From the IMG/VR virus record IMGVR_UViG_3300003324_000802, positions 1 to 25,255 of that record: a stretch of DNA of 25,255 nt. One strand, given 5' to 3'. The translations under genes were made by a program, and so were the position numbers. Under the pieces are notes generated by a model. It was not told the origin of the DNA. It worked only from the letters and a program-made list of their open reading frames with translations, and did no database searches. Position 1 is the stretch's first letter. Each line of letters begins with the position of its first letter. Positions 4,782 to 12,900 of this stretch are shown here, in pieces. Origin of the DNA: a virus.

Positions 4782-7475
4782 ATGGAAAATACCTACGTTG
4801 GCGGGACTGGACCTTTAGGTGCGAAAATAGCATTCGTAGGTGAACAACCAGCAAAATATGAAGCAAAATATGGCAAACCTTTCACTGGACCTGCTGGACA
4901 AAATCTCGACGAGTGCCTTCGAGAAGCACGTATTAGGAGAAGTGAGGTTTACCTAACCAATGTCGTGAAGGAATGTGGCTACGACATCAAAGCATACATT
5001 AAGATAACTAGCGGGACACGAGAATCAGCTAAACCTACTAATAAACTGTGGGGAATGTTTGTTGAGGAATTGCAGCGCGAGTTGATCGATGTTAACCCAA
5101 ACGTGATAGTGCCATTAGGTAACTCAGCATTGTGGGCTTTATGTGATCGCGCAAACATTACTATGTGGAGAGGGAGCGTAATTGAAAGTAAATTGTTACC
5201 AGGTAAAAAAGTAATACCTTGCCTGCATCCCGCAAGTTATACTCAGGATAAGTTGTTCAAGGCTCCTGAGGCTTACCTTAACAAATTCCTCATAATCATG
5301 GACCTGAAAAAAGTGAAGCGTGAAAGTGAGTACCCTGAGATTAGACTCACCAATCGCAAGGTTCACATGCGTCCGAGTTATCCTGAAGCACTCGAGTTTA
5401 TTGCCGATTGTATGCAGCGGGCTAAGGAAGGAGTGGCCATTGACTATGATATTGAACTTGACCCAGGATCGCAGGAACTAAGTTGTATAAGCTTTGCTAT
5501 TTCACCCACCGAAGCATTTTGCATTCCGTTTATGGACCAGACTGGTAATTATTTTACTCCAGAACAAGAACTCAAAATCATGCGTAGACTGGATGAGTTG
5601 TTTAGAAATTCTGGGTACGCAAAAGGAGGACAAAACATAGGATTTGATTCACACTATATGTTGCGGAAGTACGGCATACGCACGCGTAATATTGAGCGTG
5701 ATACTATGGTAGCACAACGGATACTTTACCCTGAATTCTCACGAATGCATGGTGGAGGAGCAAGGCTAAATTTTATCACCGCAATGTGGACGGACATTCC
5801 ATACTACAAAGCAGATGGGAAAATGTGGTTAAGTGGTATAACTGACTGGGAGAAAGGTTGGCAATACAATGGGCTGGATAGTATAAGTTGTGCTGATGCC
5901 TTCCCAAAACAACTCAACGAAATTGAGGAAAGGGGACTTCAGGAAACATATCAGCGTCAGGTAAGACTGATTCCAGCACTTACTTACATGATGGAGCACG
6001 GAATACGAGTTGATGTGAATGGCATTAAAGATGAGTATATCAAAAATCTGAACGCAGAGGTGCGGTTGGAAGAACAACTAAACAGACTTGTAGGAAGAGA
6101 GTTTAATCCGAGAAGTCCAAAGCAGGTAGCACAATTACTTTACAATGAAAGGGGATTTAAACCACGTGTAAAGGATGGCAAAGTTACTACCAATAGTGAT
6201 GCGCTGTTGTATATGATGAGTAAAGGATGCAAGGAAGCTGAGTTAATACTTAAAATTAGAAAGTCTAGAAAGTATGCGAAAACATTCCTCAATCCAGACA
6301 AAGTGGACAAGGACGGTAGAATTCGTTGTAGCTATAATCCGGTTGGTACAAAGTTTGGTAGGATTAGCTCTAGCCGTAATATTTTTGGCACTGGTATTAA
6401 CCTTACAAATGTGCCTCATTCCGTACTATCTCATTTCCTCGTTGATAAAGGATACGTGGGTTACTCCTTGGACATGAGTCAAATTGAGAACAGGTTTGTT
6501 GCGTACGTTGGCAATATTACTGAAATGAAGGAAGTCTATGAGAAAGGTCAGGATTCACATACCAAGACAGCGGCGCTTATTTTTCACAACGGAGACCTTA
6601 GTAAGGTCAAACTTGAGTACGGGTCATGCCCGTTGGGGGATGGCACTCACGATGAAAGGTTCTGGGGTAAAAAAGCTAATCATGGATTTAACTATGGATT
6701 TGGGCCGCAATCATTTAGCGACATGTATGACGTACCTCTCAATCAGGCGAAATGGATTCACTCAGCATATCACAAGGCATATCCGGCACTCGAAAAAGGT
6801 TACTGGGCCTATGTGCAGGATCAACTTAAGCGGACACGAACACTCACGAACTTACTAGGTAGAAAAACGTTGTTTTTAGGTAAGTGGGAACAGAATATGC
6901 TTAACGCAGCATACTCATGCATTCCGCAAGGATCAAACGCAGACCATATGAACGAGCGCGGAATTGAGTTTATCTACTACAACACGGATCCGTTGTTTAA
7001 GCCAGTAGAGTTACTCACTTACATTCATGACTCGTTAGAGTTTCAGTTGCCATTGTCACTACCACTCGTCGAGCATGCCAAAGTTATACTAAAAATTAAG
7101 GAGAGTTTGGAAACACCTTTTAGATGGCGCAATGAAGAGTTCGTGGTGCCTTGTGATCTGACGGTAAATTTCTGTTTGAATAAGGAATTAGGTGTAGAAA
7201 TTAAAGGTAAGGAGTTCAGCCAGCACCAAGAAATTTTAGCAGACAAGATTCTACTGTCTATAATTGACCTGGAATATGGATTACTAATTGAACATGAGAG
7301 TGATGGTAGGAAGTATACTACATTCCACTGTGGAGAATGTCGAGAAGAGATTAAGCGTAATTGGACAGGAAGACATGAGTTACTAGTTCATACAGTGAAG
7401 TATCACAGTGAACTTATTGATGCGGAAATGGCTAAGTTAATAGGAGTTGAGTTATGCGCAACGATAGGCCACTAG
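4782..7475 (+). CDS. uracil-DNA glycosylase / DNA polymerase I (family A) fusion
   Basis: The phage replicative polymerase, 897 aa. Residues 1-180 are a family-4/5-like uracil-DNA glycosylase: GEQPA (20-24), FTGPAGQNL (34-42), TNVVKEC (59-65) and LHPASY (149-153). A 3'-5' proofreading exonuclease follows with DYDIE (221-225; D223/E225), NIGFD (285-289) and YNGLD (362-366). The family-A polymerase has KFGRISSS (524-531), motif A LDMSQIE (563-569), motif B KKANHGFNYGFG (630-641), QGSNAD (716-721) and motif C YIHDSLEF (747-754). The usual Glu of motif C (HDE) is Ser here. A tail after about 815 contains CxxC (C850, C853) and HxxxxH (H865, H870), a possible zinc finger. UDG-polymerase fusions are known, for example in phage SPO1. 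The N-terminal CxxC expected for an iron-sulfur family-4 UDG is missing. The start lies two bases after the preceding stop. Confidence 0.93.
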   Translation: MENTYVGGTGPLGAKIAFVGEQPAKYEAKYGKPFTGPAGQNLDECLREARIRRSEVYLTNVVKECGYDIKAYIKITSGTRESAKPTNKLWGMFVEELQRELIDVNPNVIVPLGNSALWALCDRANITMWRGSVIESKLLPGKKVIPCLHPASYTQDKLFKAPEAYLNKFLIIMDLKKVKRESEYPEIRLTNRKVHMRPSYPEALEFIADCMQRAKEGVAIDYDIELDPGSQELSCISFAISPTEAFCIPFMDQTGNYFTPEQELKIMRRLDELFRNSGYAKGGQNIGFDSHYMLRKYGIRTRNIERDTMVAQRILYPEFSRMHGGGARLNFITAMWTDIPYYKADGKMWLSGITDWEKGWQYNGLDSISCADAFPKQLNEIEERGLQETYQRQVRLIPALTYMMEHGIRVDVNGIKDEYIKNLNAEVRLEEQLNRLVGREFNPRSPKQVAQLLYNERGFKPRVKDGKVTTNSDALLYMMSKGCKEAELILKIRKSRKYAKTFLNPDKVDKDGRIRCSYNPVGTKFGRISSSRNIFGTGINLTNVPHSVLSHFLVDKGYVGYSLDMSQIENRFVAYVGNITEMKEVYEKGQDSHTKTAALIFHNGDLSKVKLEYGSCPLGDGTHDERFWGKKANHGFNYGFGPQSFSDMYDVPLNQAKWIHSAYHKAYPALEKGYWAYVQDQLKRTRTLTNLLGRKTLFLGKWEQNMLNAAYSCIPQGSNADHMNERGIEFIYYNTDPLFKPVELLTYIHDSLEFQLPLSLPLVEHAKVILKIKESLETPFRWRNEEFVVPCDLTVNFCLNKELGVEIKGKEFSQHQEILADKILLSIIDLEYGLLIEHESDGRKYTTFHCGECREEIKRNWTGRHELLVHTVKYHSELIDAEMAKLIGVELCATIGH

Positions 7476-7864
7476 ATAATCCACGTATACAAAATGGACT
7501 GGACGTGTTTCACTATTTATGTATAGAGCAAGATTTAGCAGGAGGGATTTATTTGCTGGATGATAAGGAAATGGGATTTTCCTATCATATGGACGCAACA
7601 TGGAATGCGTTTGTAATGGATGCTGAGTTACCATCGGGATTTAGAATTAGAGTTAAACAGGATGAACTTGGCAGAGAAAGGGCAAAAGAGTTCCTGGAAG
7701 GGGCAGCATTTGTAATTGGCATGATGCAACAGTTTGGTTACCAAACTAGGTTATGGGGAAAGGATTTACAAAAACTTGTGGAAAAATCAGGAATGAAAAT
7801 CCACCACAATTATCCTAAGGTAGAACATTTGTACGGAGTAGATATGAGGAAAAAACGTAACTGA
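7454..7864 (+). CDS. hypothetical protein, 136 aa
   Basis: I do not recognise this protein. It overlaps the polymerase gene by 22 bases and has AGGAG eight bases before its ATG, so it is almost certainly translated. The sequence suggests a compact alpha/beta domain: LAGGIYLLDDKEMGFSYHMD, a strand region (LPSGFRIRVKQDEL), then helices (RERAKEFLEGAAFVIGMMQQ) and a short basic C-terminus. No cysteine cluster, membrane helix or catalytic motif is seen. Its TGA lies at the foot of a GC-rich hairpin, after which a structured non-coding leader begins. An association with the polymerase is a guess from coupling only. Confidence 0.6.
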   Translation: MRNDRPLDNPRIQNGLDVFHYLCIEQDLAGGIYLLDDKEMGFSYHMDATWNAFVMDAELPSGFRIRVKQDELGRERAKEFLEGAAFVIGMMQQFGYQTRLWGKDLQKLVEKSGMKIHHNYPKVEHLYGVDMRKKRN

Positions 7865-7903
7865 CTCCGCCGCTCCCGCGTCGAAGAGTCGGAGGCGTGG
7901 AGT
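7864..7903 (+). other. GC-rich hairpin at the stop codon of the 136-aa gene
   Basis: ACTCC (7864-7868) pairs with GGAGT (7899-7903), and the inner CTCC (7873-7876) pairs with GGAG (7891-7894), with small bulges between and a loop of about 14 bases. The stem starts on the last base of the TGA. It has no following T-tract, so it is not a standard terminator; processing, transcript protection or a pause are possible roles. Its composition stands out from the AT-rich genes around it. Confidence 0.45.
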
Positions 7904-8024
7904 TGTGGGTCTGTGCGCATTTTGGGTTACTCACAAGGAAGAGCGAGTCAAGATATCACTAGGGTAGAAAGGCTCTCCGACGGATTAGTAAGTCTATTTA
8001 CCCTTGCGTATCGGAGGGAATATC
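7865..8024 (+). promoter_or_regulatory. structured non-coding leader, copy 1 (riboswitch- or attenuator-like, unknown class)
   Basis: The largest non-coding stretch of the left arm. After the GC hairpin comes a domain related to the - strand leader at 14976-15131: a 24-nt block (7924-7947) containing the hairpin ACTC/GAGT, then TCACTAGGGTAGAAAG (7956-7971), then TTAGTAA (7985-7991). Downstream, CTCTCCGA (7973-7980) pairs over 8 bp (one G-T) with TCGGAGGG (8011-8018), which contains the ribosome binding site of the next gene. AGGGTA (7961-7966) pairs with TACCCT (7999-8004). The two helices interleave, so they form either a pseudoknot or two exclusive states. The GGGT at 7924-7927 can compete for the same ACCC. 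Translational control of the zinc-ribbon gene is inferred. No ORF, tRNA or promoter was recognised in it. Confidence 0.55.
7924..7991 (+). repeat. conserved core shared with the - strand leader (copy 1)
   Basis: Three ordered blocks match 14998-15095 on the - strand. Block 1 (7924-7947) is identical at 20 of 24 positions, block 2 is TCACTA...GAAAG (7956-7971), and block 3 is TTAGTAA, exactly 13 bases after GAAAG in both copies. This copy is shorter: 8 bases separate blocks 1 and 2, against 37 in the other. Confidence 0.65.
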
Positions 8025-8264
8025 ATGGCAGAGAAATGTGCTGTGTGTGGTGAAGTACTTACAGTGTACGGATGGACAAACGAGTACAAGGTAAGTCATT
8101 ACGTGTGCGTGAAATGTTCTGACGAGAAAGGAGAAACAGTAACATACGAACTGCCGACAGACGCAAGGATGGTTAGTTCACTCAAAATTTTGGAGGAGAG
8201 AGCTAAGTACCTTGAGGAGCATTGCCCTGAACTCAAAAGGGGGTTCTATAATGGAGAGGAGTAA
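8025..8264 (+). CDS. zinc-ribbon protein, 79 aa
   Basis: The ATG at 8025 is six bases after GGAGGG (8013-8018) and is preferred to an upstream in-frame TTG at 8004. The product begins MAEKCAVCGEVLTVYG and has a second pair, YVCVKCSDEKGE, so two CxxC knuckles (C5/C8 and C28/C31) make a small treble-clef or zinc-ribbon domain. A charged helix follows (MVSSLKILEERAKYLEEHC). The role is unknown; small zinc ribbons of this size in phages bind nucleic acid or protein partners. Its ribosome binding site lies inside the structured leader described above, so its expression is probably regulated. It overlaps the next gene by 14 bases. Confidence 0.75.
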   Translation: MAEKCAVCGEVLTVYGWTNEYKVSHYVCVKCSDEKGETVTYELPTDARMVSSLKILEERAKYLEEHCPELKRGFYNGEE

Positions 8265-8427
8265 TGAAGAACGGCGACAATTACTAGAGGAGGTGGATAC
8301 TGGAATAGCAGAAGTAACTGAATGGGAGGCTGATTTTATCAACAGTGTACTTTCACAAACGTATCCTTGGACACCTCGGCAAATTGAGTACATCGACAGA
8401 TTGCTGGATAAGTACCTACCGTTTTGA
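8251..8427 (+). CDS. small acidic hypothetical protein, 58 aa
   Basis: ATG 8251 has AAAAGGGGG (8235-8243) seven bases upstream, inside the end of the preceding gene; an in-frame ATG at 8212 would overlap far more and lacks such a site. The protein is mostly helical and acidic (NEERRQLLEEVDTGIAEVTE, WEADFINSVL) and ends in WTPRQIEYIDRLLDKYLPF. This short tail resembles the helical pieces seen in several phage proteins of unknown function. There is no metal site or membrane segment. It sits between the zinc-ribbon and MazG genes with a 14-base overlap and an 11-base gap. Confidence 0.65.
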   Translation: MERSNEERRQLLEEVDTGIAEVTEWEADFINSVLSQTYPWTPRQIEYIDRLLDKYLPF

Positions 8428-8438
8428 AAGGAGAGTGA

Positions 8439-8759
8439 ATGGACCTTTTCGAGCTTCAGCATGAAGTAGCAAACTGGTCAATGGTTAATTTTCCAAAGAA
8501 TCAGCCATATCATCCACTAGTAGGAATTATGGAGGAGGTGGGTGAACTAGCTCATGCACACTTAAAAATGGAGCAAGGAATTCGGGGAGATGAAATCGAG
8601 CATAAGGTGGCGAAGTTAGATGCAGTAGGAGATATAGTCATCTATCTTGCTGATTATTGTGCCCGAAATGACATTAGTTTGGGTTTAGCAGTTGAATCTA
8701 CCTGGCAAATTGTTAAGCAACGTAACTGGCGCAAAAACCCTACTACAGGGGGAGAGTAG
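8439..8759 (+). CDS. MazG-like nucleotide pyrophosphohydrolase
   Basis: This 106-aa all-helical protein carries the MazG metal-binding signature: EEVGELAHA (32-40; E32, E33, E36), then KLDAVGDIVIYLADYC (from about 59; D61, D65), where acidic residues coordinate magnesium and hydrolyse NTPs to NMP and pyrophosphate. The length matches a single-domain MazG/dUTPase-like all-alpha NTPase. Phage copies are thought to clear aberrant nucleotides or alter alarmone levels during infection. AAAGGAGAG lies directly upstream, and the following ATPase gene starts one base after its stop. With the UDG domain on the polymerase it may belong to a set guarding DNA against uracil or damaged bases; that link is inference. 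Confidence 0.85.
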   Translation: MDLFELQHEVANWSMVNFPKNQPYHPLVGIMEEVGELAHAHLKMEQGIRGDEIEHKVAKLDAVGDIVIYLADYCARNDISLGLAVESTWQIVKQRNWRKNPTTGGE

Positions 8760-8760
8760 T

Positions 8761-9969
8761 ATGGAAAAACGCAGGGCAGGAGACTGGTTAAACTCGTATT
8801 TGAGATTGACTGATCACTCGGAACCACCCGAACTCTTTAGAAAGTGGGTTGGAGTAAGTGTTATTGCCGCTGCGTTAGAAAGAAAGTGCTGGTTAACGTG
8901 GGGGGATGATATTACTGATTATCCCAACTTCTACATAATACTAATAGGCCCTCCAGGTAAAGCTAGAAAAGGCGTGGCAATGCGCCAGGGCAAAAAATTC
9001 CTCAAGGACAAAGACCTCGACATTAGACTCGGACCAAATCGCACCACTCCAGAGTCACTCATAAATGATCTAAGTAATTGTGGGAAACCTGCAAAGTACA
9101 CCGACAAGAATGGGAAGGAGTTAATATTCCTACACAATTCACTTACTGTATTCAGTGGTGAGTTGACAGTATTTTTGGGTGACCGTGATAAAAAGTTTAT
9201 GGATGATCTTACTGATTTGTATGACTGTGAAGACGACTGGGAATATCGTACGAAAAATCAAGGCCAGCATCATATTGATGCGCCGTTCCTTAACCTAGTT
9301 GGTGCAACCACACCTCGTCTAATTCAGACAAGTTTACCACAGGAGGTAATTGGTGGCGGGCTAACGTCACGAATGATTTTTGTGTTTTGTAATGAAAAGG
9401 GCAAAACTGTTCCTGACCCATTTCCGCAACCTGGGTCATACGAAACTCGACAACGGCTACAGGGAGACTTGTTTGATATTGCGGGGATGTGTGGGCCATT
9501 TTCATTCACGGAGGCATTTTTAGATGCATACATTGAGTGGTATGGAAACGACGGATCATCCCCGACGTTCGATGACGAGAAATTTGAGTATTATTTTGAG
9601 CGGAAACAAACGCTGACACGTAAACTCAGCATGATTATGAGTGCATCACGTAGTAACGGTATGGTGATTGATGAGCAGGACTTCTTTAGAGCACTCGAAT
9701 GGTTGGAGGAAGTGGAGAAACCTATGCGTGGTGCGCTAAGAGGATTCGGCCGTGTTCCTACCTCGGAGGTTATGTCGCGAATAATGCGAGAAGTATCCAT
9801 GATGAAGGAGACGAATTACCGGTACTTGTTGCGTAAATACCACGCTGACCTTGATCTTCACGAATTTCAGAACATCCTAACTGCATTAGAAAAAATGGGG
9901 TACATAACAATTTACGAGAATACAGGTAAGGTAGTATTTAACGCTGATTTTGACCTTAACTCACTTTAA
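8761..9969 (+). CDS. DUF3987-like P-loop ATPase, possible primase/helicase component
   Basis: From ATG 8761 (GGGGGAG at 8750-8756) the protein has 402 aa. EPPELFRKWVGVSVIAAALE (21-40) and YPNFYIILIGPPGKARKG (54-71) match the start of DUF3987-type phage and plasmid replication proteins, whose P-loop is an unusual GxPGxxRK form; here the residue after the lysine is Gly rather than Ser/Thr. Further family-like segments are the SGELTVFLGD stretch (about 137-146) and LVGATTPRLIQTSLPQEVIG followed by GGLTSRMIFVF. The C-terminus (about 340-402) looks like a winged helix (LHEFQNILTALEKMGYITIY). It probably acts on replication-fork or origin DNA with the polymerase. Helicase activity is not demonstrated by sequence. 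The stop overlaps that of the convergent 1669-aa gene. Confidence 0.72.
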   Translation: MEKRRAGDWLNSYLRLTDHSEPPELFRKWVGVSVIAAALERKCWLTWGDDITDYPNFYIILIGPPGKARKGVAMRQGKKFLKDKDLDIRLGPNRTTPESLINDLSNCGKPAKYTDKNGKELIFLHNSLTVFSGELTVFLGDRDKKFMDDLTDLYDCEDDWEYRTKNQGQHHIDAPFLNLVGATTPRLIQTSLPQEVIGGGLTSRMIFVFCNEKGKTVPDPFPQPGSYETRQRLQGDLFDIAGMCGPFSFTEAFLDAYIEWYGNDGSSPTFDDEKFEYYFERKQTLTRKLSMIMSASRSNGMVIDEQDFFRALEWLEEVEKPMRGALRGFGRVPTSEVMSRIMREVSMMKETNYRYLLRKYHADLDLHEFQNILTALEKMGYITIYENTGKVVFNADFDLNSL

Positions 9970-12900
9970 CGTGCGGACGAGGAGGAGCGGCTTCCACCAC
10001 CTGTCGTTCCTCCTTGTGTATACCAGCCAAGTAGTGAATCGTAAACATTCTCCCCTCTCACTCTGGCACGTCTGTATTTACTATATTGCTGTGTGCCAGG
10101 TACGCCAGCTACTTTAGCTAAACTTTCACTGATTGGAGGAGAAAGTGGATCACCTCTAAAGCTCCTGGCAACATCTCTAGTAATTTCAAGTGCAGGTCCA
10201 CCAACACCTCTCCCGTAACGTAGTGATCCTACAACTGGTAACAATTCCGCACCACTTGCTACGAGTCTCCCTGCTATTTGGAGCGCAGCATTTTGGTCAG
10301 GATCAAGTGGTTTCCTTACATCAGCAATAGGAGTGGGGAATGGTGATTGTAAGTGAACTACGTCCATTAAAGTATTGATTGCAAAAGTAGCCCCAAGGAA
10401 TCTGGTTACGTTAACAGCAATCTGTTTTGGCGTAAGTTTGGTTGCTTCACCAATGCCAAGAACGTCTTTCATTAGAAAATTGAAGTCACTAATCACAAAT
10501 GTTTGAAACTGGGTTACTGCTCTCCCTAAGTTACTCCGCTGTATACTTGCCAAATCCCCCGGCATTGCACTTCCTTGAGTCTTAATCACGATATCATCCG
10601 CATAACGTGCAGCCCATTTGTCGCTGGCAAATTTGCCATCAGTTTTAGAAAGCACTTCCTTAGCATGCCGGAATGCACCTCGCCACGTATACAATGCGGC
10701 TTGTTGGTCGAGGTATTCAAGCGGCTTGAGTCCAATATTAGCAATAGCACGCTGAGCTTCACCAATTCTTCCTTGTCCAATTACCCTGGCAAAATCACGA
10801 ACATTTAAACCAGCAAATGCATTCGCAATATCATTTTGGTAGGCATCCATTTTTCGCACATCAAGATGCTTGCTGAGTCGGTATGCTTCCTCGCGGTTAC
10901 TTGTACCCTTAACCACATCACTCATTATATCCTCAATACCTTTGAGTGTATACTTAAATCCGAGTGATTGGTAAGTGTTGCGAATGGTCGCGGTTTGAAC
11001 TAGTCCTGACCTAATAGTGCCTGACAGCATTGAGTAAACTAAGTTGTTGCTGAGCACCTTCAGTGCTTTGTCATATACAGTAGGAAGCTTGTACCACTCA
11101 CTCTGACCAGTGGCTACAAAGTCAATCCAATCACGCATCATGGAATACGTGTCGGGTTTCTTCGTTTTAAATTCCCAGTCAAGTTTACCCGTAATTGGGT
11201 CAGGCAGCTTGGTATCAATCAGCTCGTGTATTTTGGCAACAAATGGAGCCATATGAATTTGCCGGCTTGCACTCCTGCCATACGTGCCCAGCAATTTAAA
11301 TGCGTCAAGTTGTGCTGAGTAATTTGCTTTGGTACGCAACTTTTCGTAAGGAAAAGGTGTGTCAGCGTAACTGGAAAATCTCTTCTCAATTACTCTCGCA
11401 GAATCACTTATTAAGTTACCCGTAACCCCAAGCCGTTCCATTGCACTGAATGTACGCATGCGTGTAAAATAGTTCGGTACATGATTAAGTGGCTGTTGCC
11501 CGATAGATTGTCGTACTTCATTAATTTGCTGAAAAAAGTCCTCGTATATGCCTCGGATTGCGTTGTATGCTTCCATCTCGCGTGGCGAAAGTGTGGGTAC
11601 TTTAACTCCCATCCTGTTAAGTATTCGCATCCCATCAGTATCTTGTGAGATCCCGTATGCACCAATACGCTCGCGCGAATAGGAATCAAACTCACGCGAC
11701 ATCGAGTTGAGATCTTTACGCAAAGTATTAAACATTTGCGACGAGCGTTGCTCGGCAGTTCTGTAGGCGTACATAACCGGATCATACAATCCAGCACGTT
11801 GTAACCACCTGCCAGGATTTTCCAGTGAATTCAACATTCCTCGTGTGATATTGCGGGCATTCTGGAAGACATTCTTTTCACTCTCCCACACAGGGATAGC
11901 ATCTTGTGCTAAATTTATGCTGCGATGTTTCGCAACTTTGTCACCGGCATTAGCTTCAGTAATTCGAGTGTTGCGTGGTGTAAGAGCATCAGATGGTTCT
12001 GGCAAAGTTAGTGATTTAAGGTACTCCTCAAACAAAGGAATGTGTGGACGAGCTCGTGGGATTTTCCCCAATGCGTCAAGTATATTTGCTCCGACTCGAT
12101 TTGCTTGTACTGCGAGAAACGCAAGAGCATCTTTTTGTAACTGATTCAATTTCGCTGGATCAATTGCCCCGGCTTCATCACCAAGCAAATCCTTTAACTT
12201 ACCTAGTATATCACTATAATCTGCAGGCTCATTTGTTTCTAGTGCTCGTTGCCTACGCTCCAGCATATCTAGTATATGATCAGAGATTCTCTCGGAGTAT
12301 TGCCCAGTAATATCCTCACCACGATCGAGTTTGTCAAAAATTTGCTGAACTACGTCCGCACCAATATCCTCAGTTCCCTTCGCAATGTGTGATGTAGCTT
12401 CAGCTTTAGTAAGGTCAGGCGCATCTGGGACAATTCTACTAAGTTTATCTCCAGCGGACAATTCATCTGCCGATACTTTTTCGTAAACGAGCTCACCTTT
12501 AACCTTTTTTGCTCGGTACAATTCAAGTCCATTATCACTCGCAATTTGTTGTAACCTTTTCTCTAATGCTTCACCAGTAAAGTTATGTGCATCAGCAATA
12601 TCAACTCCGGCCATATCTGCTTGTCGTTGGAGTTGGCGCTTATTAAACTCGGCAATTTCAGGAGACATTCTTCCACTAGCAACTTGCTGGTCAATCTGTT
12701 CTAGTGAAAGTTGCGTATTCAGACCCGTTGTGTCATATAGAATTGCATTCGGCTTAGTCCCACTTGCTCTAACTTGAAGTGGTGCAATAGTGCTTTCCGG
12801 CGTGCCCTCAGTTACTCCACTCGTTAGAGTGTTTGTTAAGTCTGCTAAATTTGCCGAGGTTTTGTAGTTAGTGCGAGCTGTCTCAGCTGGAATTAGTGGT

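Noticed and set aside
8004-8024. A seven-residue upstream extension of the zinc-ribbon protein from TTG 8004.
   Set aside because: The extension would run through the GGAGGG ribosome binding site that serves the ATG at 8025.
8692-8760. An earlier in-frame ATG (8692) for the DUF3987-like gene.
   Set aside because: It would overlap the MazG gene by 68 bases without a ribosome binding site, while ATG 8761 has GGGGGAG nearby.
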